NCBI GenBank assembly: GCA_913055575.1
Contig: CAJXLI010000009.1
Coordinates: forward strand, 1 to 35,962
Length of the DNA stretch: 35,962 bases
Direction of reading: 5' to 3'
Origin: an uncultured Ectothiorhodospiraceae bacterium
GTDB lineage: Bacteria > Pseudomonadota > Gammaproteobacteria > Nitrococcales > Halorhodospiraceae
The notes under the pieces are model-generated. The model searched no databases and was not told the origin of the DNA. It saw only the letters and a list, made by a program, of their open reading frames with translations. Position numbers and translations under genes: made by a program. Positions 24,258 through 31,893 of this stretch are shown here, in pieces; position 1 is the stretch's first letter; each line of letters starts with the position of its first letter.

Positions 24258-24285
24258 AAAAAAGGGAGCGCCCGTGGGCGCCCCC
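24258..24285 (-). terminator. intrinsic terminator of hip
   Basis: On the minus strand a stem of GGGGGCGCCC and GGGCGCTCCC with a 2-base loop (one G-T pair) is followed directly by six Ts. This is a canonical rho-independent terminator about 40 bases after the HiPIP stop, and it separates hip from the ccm operon. Confidence 0.85.
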
Positions 24286-24326
24286 TCGGATCCAGGTGAT
24301 CGGATCCTTCGTCCATCGGCCGTCGC

Positions 24327-24674
24327 TCAGGCGGCCGGGGCGTAGACCGAGCACCAGCCGTTGGCGTTGACCAGGACGTCGCTGAAGCTCGGGTGCATGC
24401 AGTAGCCCCAGTCGCCATCCACGTTATCGACCCAGAACTGGCAGCTAGAGCACTGCTGCCCTTCCTGGTAGCGGCTGTGATCCGTCGTCGTGTGGTCGTT
24501 GACGTAGTTGTGGGCGTGGCCGTTCTCGGCGTGCGGCCAGTCCGCCGCGCCCTCCGGCACGCTCTGCGCCTTGGCGGTGCGCTGCGTCAGGAGCGTGGCC
24601 AGCGGGATGGAAGCCACGGCCATGGCGCCAGTCTTCAGGAACTTGCGCCGGCCATTGTCGATCGGGTTGCTCAT
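24327..24674 (-). CDS. hip: high-potential iron-sulfur protein (HiPIP), Tat-exported
   Basis: The product is a 115-residue precursor. HiPIPs are small periplasmic 4Fe-4S proteins that carry electrons, often from the cytochrome bc1 complex to the photosynthetic reaction centre. A twin-arginine signal (R9-R10, RRKFLK, then a hydrophobic stretch) ends with AKA near residue 36. The mature part of about 79 residues has the four cluster ligands C75, C78, C92 and C108 (CSSC, GYC, GWC) and ends in GWCSVYAPA, like Halorhodospira HiPIP. It is rich in Asp, Glu and His, which fits a halophile. The ribosome site is AGGAGGACAAGGC before the ATG, and its terminator follows. Confidence 0.97.
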   Translation of the reverse strand: MSNPIDNGRRKFLKTGAMAVASIPLATLLTQRTAKAQSVPEGAADWPHAENGHAHNYVNDHTTTDHSRYQEGQQCSSCQFWVDNVDGDWGYCMHPSFSDVLVNANGWCSVYAPAA

Positions 24675-24818
24675 GCCTTGTCCTCCTTGCCTTTATTCGT
24701 TAGGACACATCATTGTGACACGATGGTAACCGAAATGGTTCCCCTGCCATCCGGGCGCTGCGGCAGCAGGCCACAGCCATGCAGGCGAGTAGTTGGCACC
24801 GTATCACGAAGGTTATAA

Positions 24819-26642
24819 ATGTACGCGTCCATCCCAGGGCCGATAAAGGAGCCGACACTGAGACGTCCCTCGAGCCTGCTGCGACTGCTCCGGCTGCTGG
24901 CGCCCTACCGCTGGCGGCTCGCCGTGGCGGCCGTGGCGCTGGTCATCGCTGCCGGCGGGGTGCTGGCCATCGGCCAGGGGCTACGGCTGGTGATCGACCA
25001 CGGCTTCGCCGACGGCGAGGCGCAAACGCTCGACCGCGCGTTGCTGGCGACCCTGGTCGTGGTCCTGCTCCTCGCGACGGCCTCGGCTACCCGCTACTAC
25101 CTGATCACCTGGATCGGCGAGCGCCTGGCCGCCGATCTGCGCACGCTCGTCTTCCACCGCCTGCTGCGCCTGGAGCCGGATTTCTTCGAGCGCAACGGCG
25201 CGGGCGAGATCCAGTCCCGCCTGACCGCGGACACCACCGTCCTGCAGAACCTGTTCGGCTCGACGCTGTCCATCGCCCTGCGCAATGCCATGACCTTCAC
25301 CGGGGCGCTGGTACTGCTCTTCGTCACCAGCCCGCGGCTGGCCACCCTGGTGGTGGTCGGCATCCCCCTGATCCTGCTGCCCATCCTCGGCTTCGGCCGC
25401 CGTGTCCGCCACCTGTCACGCGATAGCCAGGGTCGGGTCGCGGACCTGGCCAGCTTCGCCGGCGAGTCGCTGCACGCCATCCGTACCGTGCAAGCCTTCG
25501 GCCGGGAGCGCGAGGACGGCCGCCGCTACGCCGAGCGGGTGGAGGAGGCGTTCGCCACCGCTGTCCGCCGGACCTGGCAGCGCGCGTGGCTGACCGGGGT
25601 GGCGCTGCTCTGCGTGTTCGCCGCGGTGGGCGTTGTCCTCTGGCAGGGCGGGCACGACGTGCTCGCCGGGCGCCTGAGCCCGGGGGAGCTGTCGGCCTTC
25701 GTCTTCTACGCGGTGCTCGCCGCCGGCTCCGTGGCGGCCATGGCCGAGGTGGCCGGCGAGGTCATGCGGGCGATCGGGGCCACGGACCGGATCTTCGAGC
25801 TCATCGACGCCGAGCCCCGGATCCGGGCGCCCGAGCGCCCGGCGGCGCTGCCGGAGCCACCACGCGGCGAGATCGCCTTCGAGGGGGTGACCTTCGCCTA
25901 CGCGGCGCGGCCCGAGCAGCCGGCGCTGCGCGATGTGAGCCTGGTTGCCCGGCCCGGGGAGCGGGTCGCCCTGGTGGGGCCCTCCGGGGCCGGCAAGAGC
26001 ACCCTGCTGCAGCTGCTGCTGCGCTTCCACGACCCGGATGCCGGCGTGGTGCGCCTCGACGGGATCGACCTGCGCGATCTGGATCCGGCGCAGCTGCGCG
26101 GCTGCACCGGGCTGGTCTCCCAGGAGCCGGTGCTCTTCACCGGCACCGCCGCCGACAATATCCGCTACGGCTGCCCCGAGGCCGGCGAAGAGGCCATCCG
26201 CGCCGCGGCCCGCGACGCCAACGCCCTCGGCTTCCTCGAGGAGCTGCCCGACGGGCTCGATACCGAGCTCGGCCCGGGCGGCGTGCAGCTCTCGGGTGGG
26301 CAGCGCCAGCGGATCGCCATCGCCCGCGCGATCCTGCGCGATCCGGTGGTGCTGCTGCTCGATGAGGCGACCAGCGCCCTCGACGCCGAGAGCGAGCGGG
26401 CGGTGCAGCAGGCCCTGGAGCGGCTCATGGTCGGGCGCACCACGCTGGTCATCGCCCACCGGCTGGCCACGGTGGCGGGCGCTGACCGGATCGTGGTCCT
26501 CGAGCGGGGCCGGGTGGAGGCGCAGGGCACCCACGCCCAGCTCCAGGAGTGCAGCCCGCTGTACCGGCGCTTCTGCGCCCTGCAGCTCGAGCCGGCCGGT
26601 GGGGAGACCCTGGGGGAGGCGGCCGCTGGCGTGTCACAATGA
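24819..26642 (+). CDS. ABC exporter, fused permease and ATPase (MsbA-like)
   Basis: The product is 607 residues, a half-size type IV ABC exporter that acts as a homodimer. A six-helix membrane domain occupies about residues 20-320 and a nucleotide-binding domain the rest: Walker A GPSGAGKST at about 387-395, signature LSGGQRQR at 491-498, Walker B VVLLLDEATSALD, and the H-loop IAHRL. The substrate (lipid, drug or peptide) cannot be inferred. The ATG at 24819 has a poor ribosome site, while AAAGGAG stands 6 bases before an in-frame CTG at 24858, a possible true start that would drop 13 residues. Its stop overlaps the moaE ATG. Confidence 0.9.
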   Translation: MYASIPGPIKEPTLRRPSSLLRLLRLLAPYRWRLAVAAVALVIAAGGVLAIGQGLRLVIDHGFADGEAQTLDRALLATLVVVLLLATASATRYYLITWIGERLAADLRTLVFHRLLRLEPDFFERNGAGEIQSRLTADTTVLQNLFGSTLSIALRNAMTFTGALVLLFVTSPRLATLVVVGIPLILLPILGFGRRVRHLSRDSQGRVADLASFAGESLHAIRTVQAFGREREDGRRYAERVEEAFATAVRRTWQRAWLTGVALLCVFAAVGVVLWQGGHDVLAGRLSPGELSAFVFYAVLAAGSVAAMAEVAGEVMRAIGATDRIFELIDAEPRIRAPERPAALPEPPRGEIAFEGVTFAYAARPEQPALRDVSLVARPGERVALVGPSGAGKSTLLQLLLRFHDPDAGVVRLDGIDLRDLDPAQLRGCTGLVSQEPVLFTGTAADNIRYGCPEAGEEAIRAAARDANALGFLEELPDGLDTELGPGGVQLSGGQRQRIAIARAILRDPVVLLLDEATSALDAESERAVQQALERLMVGRTTLVIAHRLATVAGADRIVVLERGRVEAQGTHAQLQECSPLYRRFCALQLEPAGGETLGEAAAGVSQ

Positions 26643-27088
26643 CGCACATGCCCAGGGAGCAGGCCGTGGAGCACGTTACCGAGGGGCCCATCCCGCTGGA
26701 GGCCCTGCTCGCCGAGACCGCCGACCCGGCCGCCGGTGCGCTGGTAGTCTTCGGCGGCACGGTGCGCGATCACCACGAGGGGCGCCGGGTGGCGGCGATC
26801 GCCTACTCGGCCTACCGGCCCCTGGCCGAGCGCGTGCTCGCCGAGCTGGAGGCCGAGCTCCGCGAGCGCTTCGGGGTGCAGGCGTGCCGCATCGTCCACC
26901 GGGTCGGTGAGCTGGCCGTAGGCGAGGAGAGTGTCGTGGTGGTGGTGCGGGCCGCGCACCGGGCCGAGGCGTTCGACGCCGGGCGCTACGCCATCGACGC
27001 GGTCAAGCAGCGGGCCCCCTTCTGGAAGGAGGAGCACTACGACGACGGCAGCCGCGCCTACCACGACGGCGTGCCGCTGTCGCCGTAG
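26639..27088 (+). CDS. moaE: molybdopterin synthase catalytic subunit MoaE
   Basis: The product is 149 residues, as usual for MoaE, the large subunit of molybdopterin synthase, which transfers sulfur from the MoaD thiocarboxylate to precursor Z. Visible hallmarks are FGGTVRDHHEGRRVAAIAYSAY near residue 41, CRIVHRVGELAVGEESVVVVV, HRAEAFDAGRYAIDAVKQRAPFWKEE with the active-site lysines, and the aromatic-rich end. The ATG at 26639 overlaps the ABC transporter stop (ATGA); a second ATG three codons on is possible. No moaD or other moa/moe gene is nearby, so MoaD must be encoded elsewhere. Confidence 0.93.
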   Translation: MTHMPREQAVEHVTEGPIPLEALLAETADPAAGALVVFGGTVRDHHEGRRVAAIAYSAYRPLAERVLAELEAELRERFGVQACRIVHRVGELAVGEESVVVVVRAAHRAEAFDAGRYAIDAVKQRAPFWKEEHYDDGSRAYHDGVPLSP

Positions 27089-27140
27089 CTGCCAGGGGCG
27101 GCTAGTCGAGTCGACGAGGACAGGCTTGAGGGAGGCGCGA

Positions 27141-28232
27141 ATGACTGAGGTGACCCGCGAGGCAGTGGAACAGGCCCTGCGCGGGGTCGAGGACCCCTAT
27201 CTGAGGCAGGATCCGGTCTCCGCCGGCTGTATCCGGGATATCCGTATCGACGGGGATCAGGTGGCCGTGGACGTAGCCCTCGGCTACCCGGCCGGCGAGC
27301 ACCGCGAGGCGCTCGGTGAGCAGCTGCGCCAGGCCGCCGAGGGCGTGGCCGGTGTCGCCTCGGCGGCGGTCTCGGTGGCCACGCAGATCGAGAGCCACGC
27401 CGTGCAGCCGGGGCTCAAGCCCCACGAGCAGATCAAGAACGTCATCGCCGTCGCCTCCGGCAAGGGCGGCGTGGGCAAGTCCACCGTCGCCGCCAATCTC
27501 GCCCTGGCCCTGCAGGGCGACGGCGCCCGGGTCGGGGTCCTCGACGCCGACATCTACGGCCCGAGCCAGCCCCGCATGCTCGGCGTCCGCGGCCAGCCGG
27601 AGTCCCCGGACGGCAAGCACATGCAGCCCCTCGTCGGCCACGGCATCCAGGTCATGTCCGCCGGCTTCCTCGTCGACGAGGAGACGCCGATGATCTGGCG
27701 CGGCCCGATGGTGACCCAGGCCCTGCAGCAGCTGGTCAACGAGACCCAGTGGGAGGCCATCGACTACCTCGTCGTCGACCTGCCGCCGGGGACCGGCGAT
27801 ATCCAGCTGACCCTGGCGCAGAAGGTCCCGGTCAGCGGCGGGGTGATCGTGACCACGCCGCAGGACATCGCCCTGCTCGACGCGCGCAAGGGGCTGCGCA
27901 TGTTCGAGAAGGTCGACGTCTCGGTGCTCGGCATCGTCGAGAACATGAGCACGCACATCTGCTCCAACTGCGGCCACGAGGAGCATATCTTCGGTAGCGG
28001 CGGCGGCGAGGCCATGGCGCGGCAGTTCGGGCTGAACCTGCTCGGCTCCCTGCCGCTGGATATCACCATCCGCGAGCAGGCGGATAGCGGCTCGCCGACG
28101 GTCATCGCCGACCCGCAGGGGCGGATCGCCGCCGATTACCGAGATATGGCCCGCAACGTGGCCGCGCAGCTGTCGCTGCGCGAGTGCGGTACGGGCAGCG
28201 CCTTCCCCAATATCTCCGTCGGCGGGTCCTGA
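27141..28232 (+). CDS. apbC: Mrp/ApbC-type Fe-S cluster carrier ATPase
   Basis: The product is 363 residues, the standard Mrp/ApbC length. These P-loop ATPases bind and deliver 4Fe-4S clusters to apoproteins. The N-terminal DUF59/MIP18-like domain (residues 5-85) has GCIRDIRIDG. The deviant Walker A SGKGGVGKST is at 106-115, DLPPGTGD at about 213-220, and the cluster-bridging C274-x-x-C277 in THICSNCGHEE. The ATG at 27141 follows GAGGGAGG. It begins 52 bases after moaE. A local need for Fe-S proteins is clear (HiPIP, molybdoenzymes), but a specific client is not shown. Confidence 0.95.
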   Translation: MTEVTREAVEQALRGVEDPYLRQDPVSAGCIRDIRIDGDQVAVDVALGYPAGEHREALGEQLRQAAEGVAGVASAAVSVATQIESHAVQPGLKPHEQIKNVIAVASGKGGVGKSTVAANLALALQGDGARVGVLDADIYGPSQPRMLGVRGQPESPDGKHMQPLVGHGIQVMSAGFLVDEETPMIWRGPMVTQALQQLVNETQWEAIDYLVVDLPPGTGDIQLTLAQKVPVSGGVIVTTPQDIALLDARKGLRMFEKVDVSVLGIVENMSTHICSNCGHEEHIFGSGGGEAMARQFGLNLLGSLPLDITIREQADSGSPTVIADPQGRIAADYRDMARNVAAQLSLRECGTGSAFPNISVGGS

Positions 28233-28287
28233 GCCCCGTGCGCGCCGCTAGCGCCCGGGGACGTGCATCGACGCAGGAGGCAGGGGC

Positions 28288-28851
28288 GTGATCCTGGAGC
28301 TGTCGCTGGCCGCCCTCACGATCCTGGTCGTGGTCCTGCTCACGGGGTATACCGCTCGTACGGGGATCGCGCCGGTGCCGACCTCGCGTCCCGGGCGGGA
28401 GCTGGTGCTCGCCTCGTTGCCGGAGGTCGGCGGCGGCACCATCGTCGAGGCCGGCTCCGGGTGGGGCGGCCTGGCGGTGCGCATCGCCCGGGCGCACCCG
28501 CGGGCGCGGGTGATCGGCTACGAGCTGTCGCCGCTGCCCTGGCTGTTCGCCAGCCTACGGCGCTGGATCGGATTCACGCTCAACGTCCGCTTCTACCGCC
28601 GGGATCTGCTCCGGGTCTCGTTCCAGGAGGTGGACGTCGTGGTCTGCTACCTCCACGCCGAGGCCGTCGAGGCGCTGGAGCCGAAGCTGCGCGCCGAGCT
28701 GCCCAGTGGGGCCGTGCTGGTAAGCAACACCTTCCCGATCCCCGGGTGGCGGCCGAGCGAGGTACGCCAGCCGCAGGTGCGCTTCGACGCGCCGGTCTAC
28801 ATCTACCGTATCCCCGAGGCCTATAGCGGCCAGGCCGAGGAGGGTGGCTAA
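28288..28851 (+). CDS. membrane-anchored class I SAM-dependent methyltransferase
   Basis: The product is 187 residues. An N-terminal hydrophobic helix (about residues 2-20) suggests an inner-membrane anchor with the catalytic domain in the cytoplasm. SAM motif I is IVEAGSGWGGLAVRIA near residue 52, the second acidic residue is in RVIGYELSPLPW, and the VDVVVCYLHAEAVE and GAVLVSNTFPIPGW segments follow the usual order. The domain is short, without an obvious substrate-recognition insert, so the target is unknown. The start is GTG at 28288, after AGGAGG. It is the last intact gene before the mobile-element region. Confidence 0.8.
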   Translation: MILELSLAALTILVVVLLTGYTARTGIAPVPTSRPGRELVLASLPEVGGGTIVEAGSGWGGLAVRIARAHPRARVIGYELSPLPWLFASLRRWIGFTLNVRFYRRDLLRVSFQEVDVVVCYLHAEAVEALEPKLRAELPSGAVLVSNTFPIPGWRPSEVRQPQVRFDAPVYIYRIPEAYSGQAEEGG

Positions 28852-29091
28852 CCCGCAGAGCGGTACCTCTCATCGCGCTGTTGTCGCGCTGCAGCGTACG
28901 GAGCGGATACTAGACGCGGCGCGAATCGCGCGGATCCGCCAGGTGCTCGGTCAGCCAGGAGATGAGCCCGGTCTGCTCCAGGGCCTCGCGCTGGAGGGAG
29001 ACGCCCGTGTCGGCGCTCCACCGCTCTGGGCAGTCTCGGCGTGAAGGGCCTTGTTGAACGAGGGCCGGAAGAGCGGTAGCGTTTCCCCCAT
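28852..29091 (-). pseudogene. IS1380-family transposase remnant (N-terminal part)
   Basis: From the ATG complementary to 29089-29091 the frame reads MGETLPLFRPSFNKALHAET, the opening typical of IS1380-family DDE transposases. The likeness then moves to another frame (GVSLQREALEQTGLISWLTEHLADPRDSRR, then YPLRTL), so at least one frameshift is present, and the remaining 350 or so residues are missing. The fragment abuts the stop of the methyltransferase gene. It accounts for most of the 343-base stretch without an intact gene between 28,852 and 29,194; nothing else is recognised there. Confidence 0.6.
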
Positions 29092-29194
29092 GGTAGGGCG
29101 TTTCCTTCTAAGGTCATGGGCTCTAATCCCTTGATGATGAAGGGGTAATGCCACACCAATCTCTTTGCCTGCCTGCCGTGGATGGTCTGGGGCC

Positions 29195-30868
29195 ATGGGT
29201 TACCGAAATCGGAAAGGCCGAATCGCTCTAGGGGGACTCCTCATGGTCGCGGTACCGGCTGTTGGGAGTGCCGCGGAACCCTCTGCCTCGGTCGAGACGG
29301 ACGAGGAGCCGTCCTGGCCGATCCAAGAAGTCGTCGTCTACAACGGGAACCAGGCCCAGGTGACCCGGACGCGGACGCTCGAGCTGGCGGCAGACAGCAA
29401 CCGCGCCCTGAGCATCGCCGATCTCCCCGGCAAGATCGTCCGGGGGTCCTTGACCGCCCGGGTGCAGGGCGAGGATGTCCGCCTTCAAGGCGTCACCACG
29501 GAGCGTCAGCAGCGCCAACGGCAACAGCCGGAGCGCGCCCAGGCGTTGCGCGACGAGATCGATCAGCTGGAACAGCGCCGTGCTCGGCTGCGCAACCGCC
29601 AATCGGCAGCCCAAAAGCGGCTGGCCTTCCTCGATGAGCTGGCCAAGTTGCCGGAAGAAGCCAGTGAATCGCTCCTCCAGGAGGTGGCGTTCAGCGACTT
29701 CGGGGCGTTTCTGCAGTGGCTTGAGGACGACGGGATCGAGGTCCGGGATCGGATCGACAGCCTGCAAGGCAAGCTTGAGGGTGTCGAGGAGCGACTCGCG
29801 GACTTGCGCCAAGCGCTTGAACAGCTAGGTGAGTCGTCCGGTACGAGCGTAGCGGCCCATCTCCAGCTCCAGGCGCAGCGTGCCACCCAGGCCACGGTAA
29901 CGCTCTCTTATCGGATCCAGGGCGCGCGGTGGCAGCCTGTCTATACGGCCCGGCTCGATACCGAGGCGGAAACGGTGCGGCTCGAGCGCTCGGTGCAGGT
30001 CCGCCAACGGACAGGAGAGCCCTGGGAGCAGGTAACGCTGCGCCTGGCGACGGGCCGTCCTGCCATCCGTCCGCCTTCCCCCCTGGAGACGTGGTGGGTG
30101 CAGCTACAAACGGATGGCCCGAAGCCGCGCACGAGCGCCGGGGCGGTCCAGGAGCTTGGCCAGGCACAGCGCTCCGCAGGCGGGCAGCACGCTGAGGCGG
30201 ATGCAGCCTCCTCGCGCTCCCCCGTACAGGAGCAAGACACCGGGTTTACCACGACCTACGAGATCGATCACCCGGTCTCCCTGCCGGCCAACAATGAGCC
30301 GCGCACCTACCAGATGGCGGCGCGCACCCTCGAGGCGACGCTCCAGGCTCGAGTGATCCCGCAAAAGCGCCAGCGAGGCTGGCTGTACGCCCAGCTCCAT
30401 TGGCCCGGCGAGAATCCGCTTCCGGCCGGCACCCTCACGCGCTACCGGGATGGCACCTACATCGGCAAGGACCATCTGGCCGTGTGGAGTCCGGAGACGC
30501 GCCGGACGCTCAATTTCGGCGTCGACCAGCGGCTGGATGTCACCTACCACGCCACCCGCGATCAGCAGGGCCAGAGTGGCTGGTTCGGGGATGACCAGCG
30601 CCTTGAGCGCCGCTATGAGCTGAGCCTGCACAACCAGCACCGCGAGGGGAGCTTGCCGGTCCAGATCCGCTATCGCATCCCCACCTCTCGGAACGAAGAG
30701 CTCCGCGTCGAGCCGGCCCCCGGGATGGCGGAACCGGATGAGCGCCAGGTGGACGGCAAGAAAGGGGTATGGGCCTGGAATCGGGAGCTGAGTGCCGGTG
30801 AGCACCAGCAGCTCGAGCTCGGGTTCGATCTCATCTCGTCCCAGGATGTCCCTGTCCAGGGGCTTTGA
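29195..30868 (+). CDS. secreted DUF4139 (mucoidy inhibitor MuiA-like) protein
   Basis: The product is 557 residues. An N-terminal signal peptide (about residues 1-27: RKGRIALGGLLMVAVPAVGSAAEP) directs export. A DUF4140-like N-terminal domain (VVVYNGNQAQVTRTRTLEL, then a DLPGKI segment) is followed by a long coiled coil (about residues 100-220, rich in Gln, Arg, Glu and Leu), and then the DUF4139 beta-rich domain (TVTLSYRIQGARWQPVYTARLD ... VTLRLATGRP ... WAWNRELSAGEHQQLELGFDL). The family is named after a gene that inhibits mucoidy; its biochemical role is not known. The start ATG at 29195 is chosen because it gives a clean signal peptide. The 3' end is intact although mobile debris begins right after the stop. 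Confidence 0.88.
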   Translation: MGYRNRKGRIALGGLLMVAVPAVGSAAEPSASVETDEEPSWPIQEVVVYNGNQAQVTRTRTLELAADSNRALSIADLPGKIVRGSLTARVQGEDVRLQGVTTERQQRQRQQPERAQALRDEIDQLEQRRARLRNRQSAAQKRLAFLDELAKLPEEASESLLQEVAFSDFGAFLQWLEDDGIEVRDRIDSLQGKLEGVEERLADLRQALEQLGESSGTSVAAHLQLQAQRATQATVTLSYRIQGARWQPVYTARLDTEAETVRLERSVQVRQRTGEPWEQVTLRLATGRPAIRPPSPLETWWVQLQTDGPKPRTSAGAVQELGQAQRSAGGQHAEADAASSRSPVQEQDTGFTTTYEIDHPVSLPANNEPRTYQMAARTLEATLQARVIPQKRQRGWLYAQLHWPGENPLPAGTLTRYRDGTYIGKDHLAVWSPETRRTLNFGVDQRLDVTYHATRDQQGQSGWFGDDQRLERRYELSLHNQHREGSLPVQIRYRIPTSRNEELRVEPAPGMAEPDERQVDGKKGVWAWNRELSAGEHQQLELGFDLISSQDVPVQGL

Positions 30869-30983
30869 TAACCGGGTGTCTCCTTGAGGGTGTGGCCGTC
30901 GTAGGGAGACTGTGGAGCATCGTCCGGCAGCCGACGACGAAGCGCTAGCGGTTGGTCACCACCGCTACGGAGACCTTTCTGTT
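30869..30983 (-). pseudogene. short IS5-like transposase remnant
   Basis: On the minus strand the frame reads ...LPDDAPQSPYDGHTLKETPGY, resembling the conserved NPYDGHTL block of many IS5-family transposases. Only about 20 residues are recognisable and the flanking frame is degenerate. It lies directly between the DUF4139 stop and the antitoxin gene. The call rests on one motif. Confidence 0.35.
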
Positions 30984-31364
30984 TCAGCTGTCCACAGGCT
31001 GATCCGATTTTGTCCGGGGCATCTGCTTGTCCATGTCCCTGGCGCATCGCGCCCGGATTTTGCGGCGAGATGACACGTCGAGCCGGACCTCTACGTCATC
31101 GTCAAGCGCATGAAGCATACGGATGAGGCGATCGAGCGTGAAGCGGCCGTAACTGGCGTTGCGCATGCGGGAGAAATCGGCCGCGGCGAATCCTGTCTGC
31201 TGGCCAGCCACGCGGGTTGAAAGTGCCCGGTCGTCTAGGATGCCGATGATGCGGGCGGCGAGAAGGTCCTTGGCCTGACGGATATCGGCGTCAGAATAGT
31301 CGAGATCCTGCCATACATTCCCGCTTCCCCGGATAAGCTCCATGTCGTCATTGTTGTCGTTCAT
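30984..31364 (-). CDS. XRE-family HTH antitoxin (HigA-like)
   Basis: The product is 126 residues. The core (MELIRGSGNVWQDLDYSDADIRQAKDLLAARIIGILDDRALSTRVAGQQTGFAAADFSRMRNASYGRFTLDRLIRMLHALDDDVEV) is the pattern of XRE-type antitoxins paired with gp49-like RelE toxins: a helix-turn-helix in about residues 45-80. Family members usually end near residue 95-100; here a basic tail of about 25 residues (SRRKIRARCARDMDKQMPRTKSDQPVDS) is added, perhaps by fusion to the adjacent IS debris. The ATG overlaps the toxin stop by 4 bases and follows AAAGGAG. It should neutralise the toxin and repress the shared promoter. Confidence 0.85.
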   Translation of the reverse strand: MNDNNDDMELIRGSGNVWQDLDYSDADIRQAKDLLAARIIGILDDRALSTRVAGQQTGFAAADFSRMRNASYGRFTLDRLIRMLHALDDDVEVRLDVSSRRKIRARCARDMDKQMPRTKSDQPVDS

Positions 31365-31660
31365 TTGAGTTGCTCCTTTAGTCGCTTCAGGCGGTCCCGG
31401 ATCACTTTGATATCTTGCTTGGGCGTTGCGATGCTGGTCTTTGACTTCTTTTGGAACGCATGGATAACCCAGATGTCCTCGTCGATTTGCACTGCGTAGA
31501 CCACACGATAGGCGTTTTTCTTGTGCCGCACTGCGATTTCGAAGACGCCGCTGCCAAGCCCTTTCATTGGCTTCGCGATATCGGCGGTCTGGCCTTCGGC
31601 TGCGATATTCAGTGCCCGGAGGACCTGTTCCTGCGCACCTACCCCTCGGCGGCATCCCAC
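31361..31660 (-). CDS. RelE/gp49-like type II toxin
   Basis: The product is 99 residues from a GTG at 31658-31660 (complement). The conserved part (KPMKGLGSGVFEIAVRHKKNAYRVVYAVQIDEDIWVIHAFQKKSKTSIATPKQDIKVIRDRLKRL) is that of HigB2/gp49-like RelE-fold mRNA interferases. The family usually has an N-terminal W-x-G-S...L-x-x-F-P helix; here the first 30 or so residues (GCRRGVGAQEQVLRALNIAAEG) are a poor match, so the true start or the integrity of the N-terminus is uncertain. A stop codon lies about 20 codons upstream in this frame and no better start is seen. It overlaps the antitoxin start. Toxin-first gene order is typical of HigBA systems. Confidence 0.75.
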   Translation of the reverse strand: MGCRRGVGAQEQVLRALNIAAEGQTADIAKPMKGLGSGVFEIAVRHKKNAYRVVYAVQIDEDIWVIHAFQKKSKTSIATPKQDIKVIRDRLKRLKEQLK

Positions 31661-31827
31661 TGCCCGCTTGGCGTCGACTGCGGGGACATCGGCTGCGGTT
31701 TTGGGGGATCAACCGATTCCGCTGGACGCGGCGGGTTCTGTCCGCCCTTGTTCACCTTACCTTCCTGGAAAGGCGGTGTGGGTGGGTGAGAGGGCTGGTT
31801 ACCTCTCGAATCATCTCTTCGTGTCAT
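31639..31827 (-). CDS. small proline-rich leader ORF upstream of toxin
   Basis: A 62-codon frame with a good ribosome site (GGAGAAGGGAG just before the ATG) precedes the toxin gene and overlaps its GTG start by 22 bases. The product is rich in Pro, Gln, Ser and Gly (SHPPTPPFQEGKVNKGGQNPPRP, with PPKPQP further on), has no membrane segment, and is not recognised. A TATAAA box (complement of 31848-31853) lies about 20 bases upstream, so transcription of the whole cassette may begin here. It may be a leader that couples translation to the toxin, or a decayed N-terminal coding region of the toxin frame. Protein status is uncertain. Confidence 0.4.
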   Translation of the reverse strand: MTRRDDSRGNQPSHPPTPPFQEGKVNKGGQNPPRPAESVDPPKPQPMSPQSTPSGQWDAAEG

Positions 31828-31864
31828 CTCCCTTCTCCTGCTTCCGGTTTATAGGGAAATTCTA

Positions 31865-31893
31865 TCAGAAAATTGTGTTTTGGACCTCGCCCG
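31865..31893 (-). pseudogene. 3' tail of IS3-family transposase remnant, separated by IS insertion
   Basis: Joined across the IS4-family element at the 9-base duplication, this tail completes the reading RTPGEV-QNTIF-stop of the IS3-type OrfB remnant at 33375-33571. The stop codon is complementary to 31865-31867. Confidence 0.55.
31885..31893. repeat. target-site duplication, left copy (9 bp)
   Basis: CCTCGCCCG directly abuts the left inverted repeat and is repeated exactly at 33375-33383 beyond the right one. The bases outside the repeats differ (A versus G), so the duplication is exactly 9 bases, the length typical of IS50/Tn5-type IS4 elements. Confidence 0.9.
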
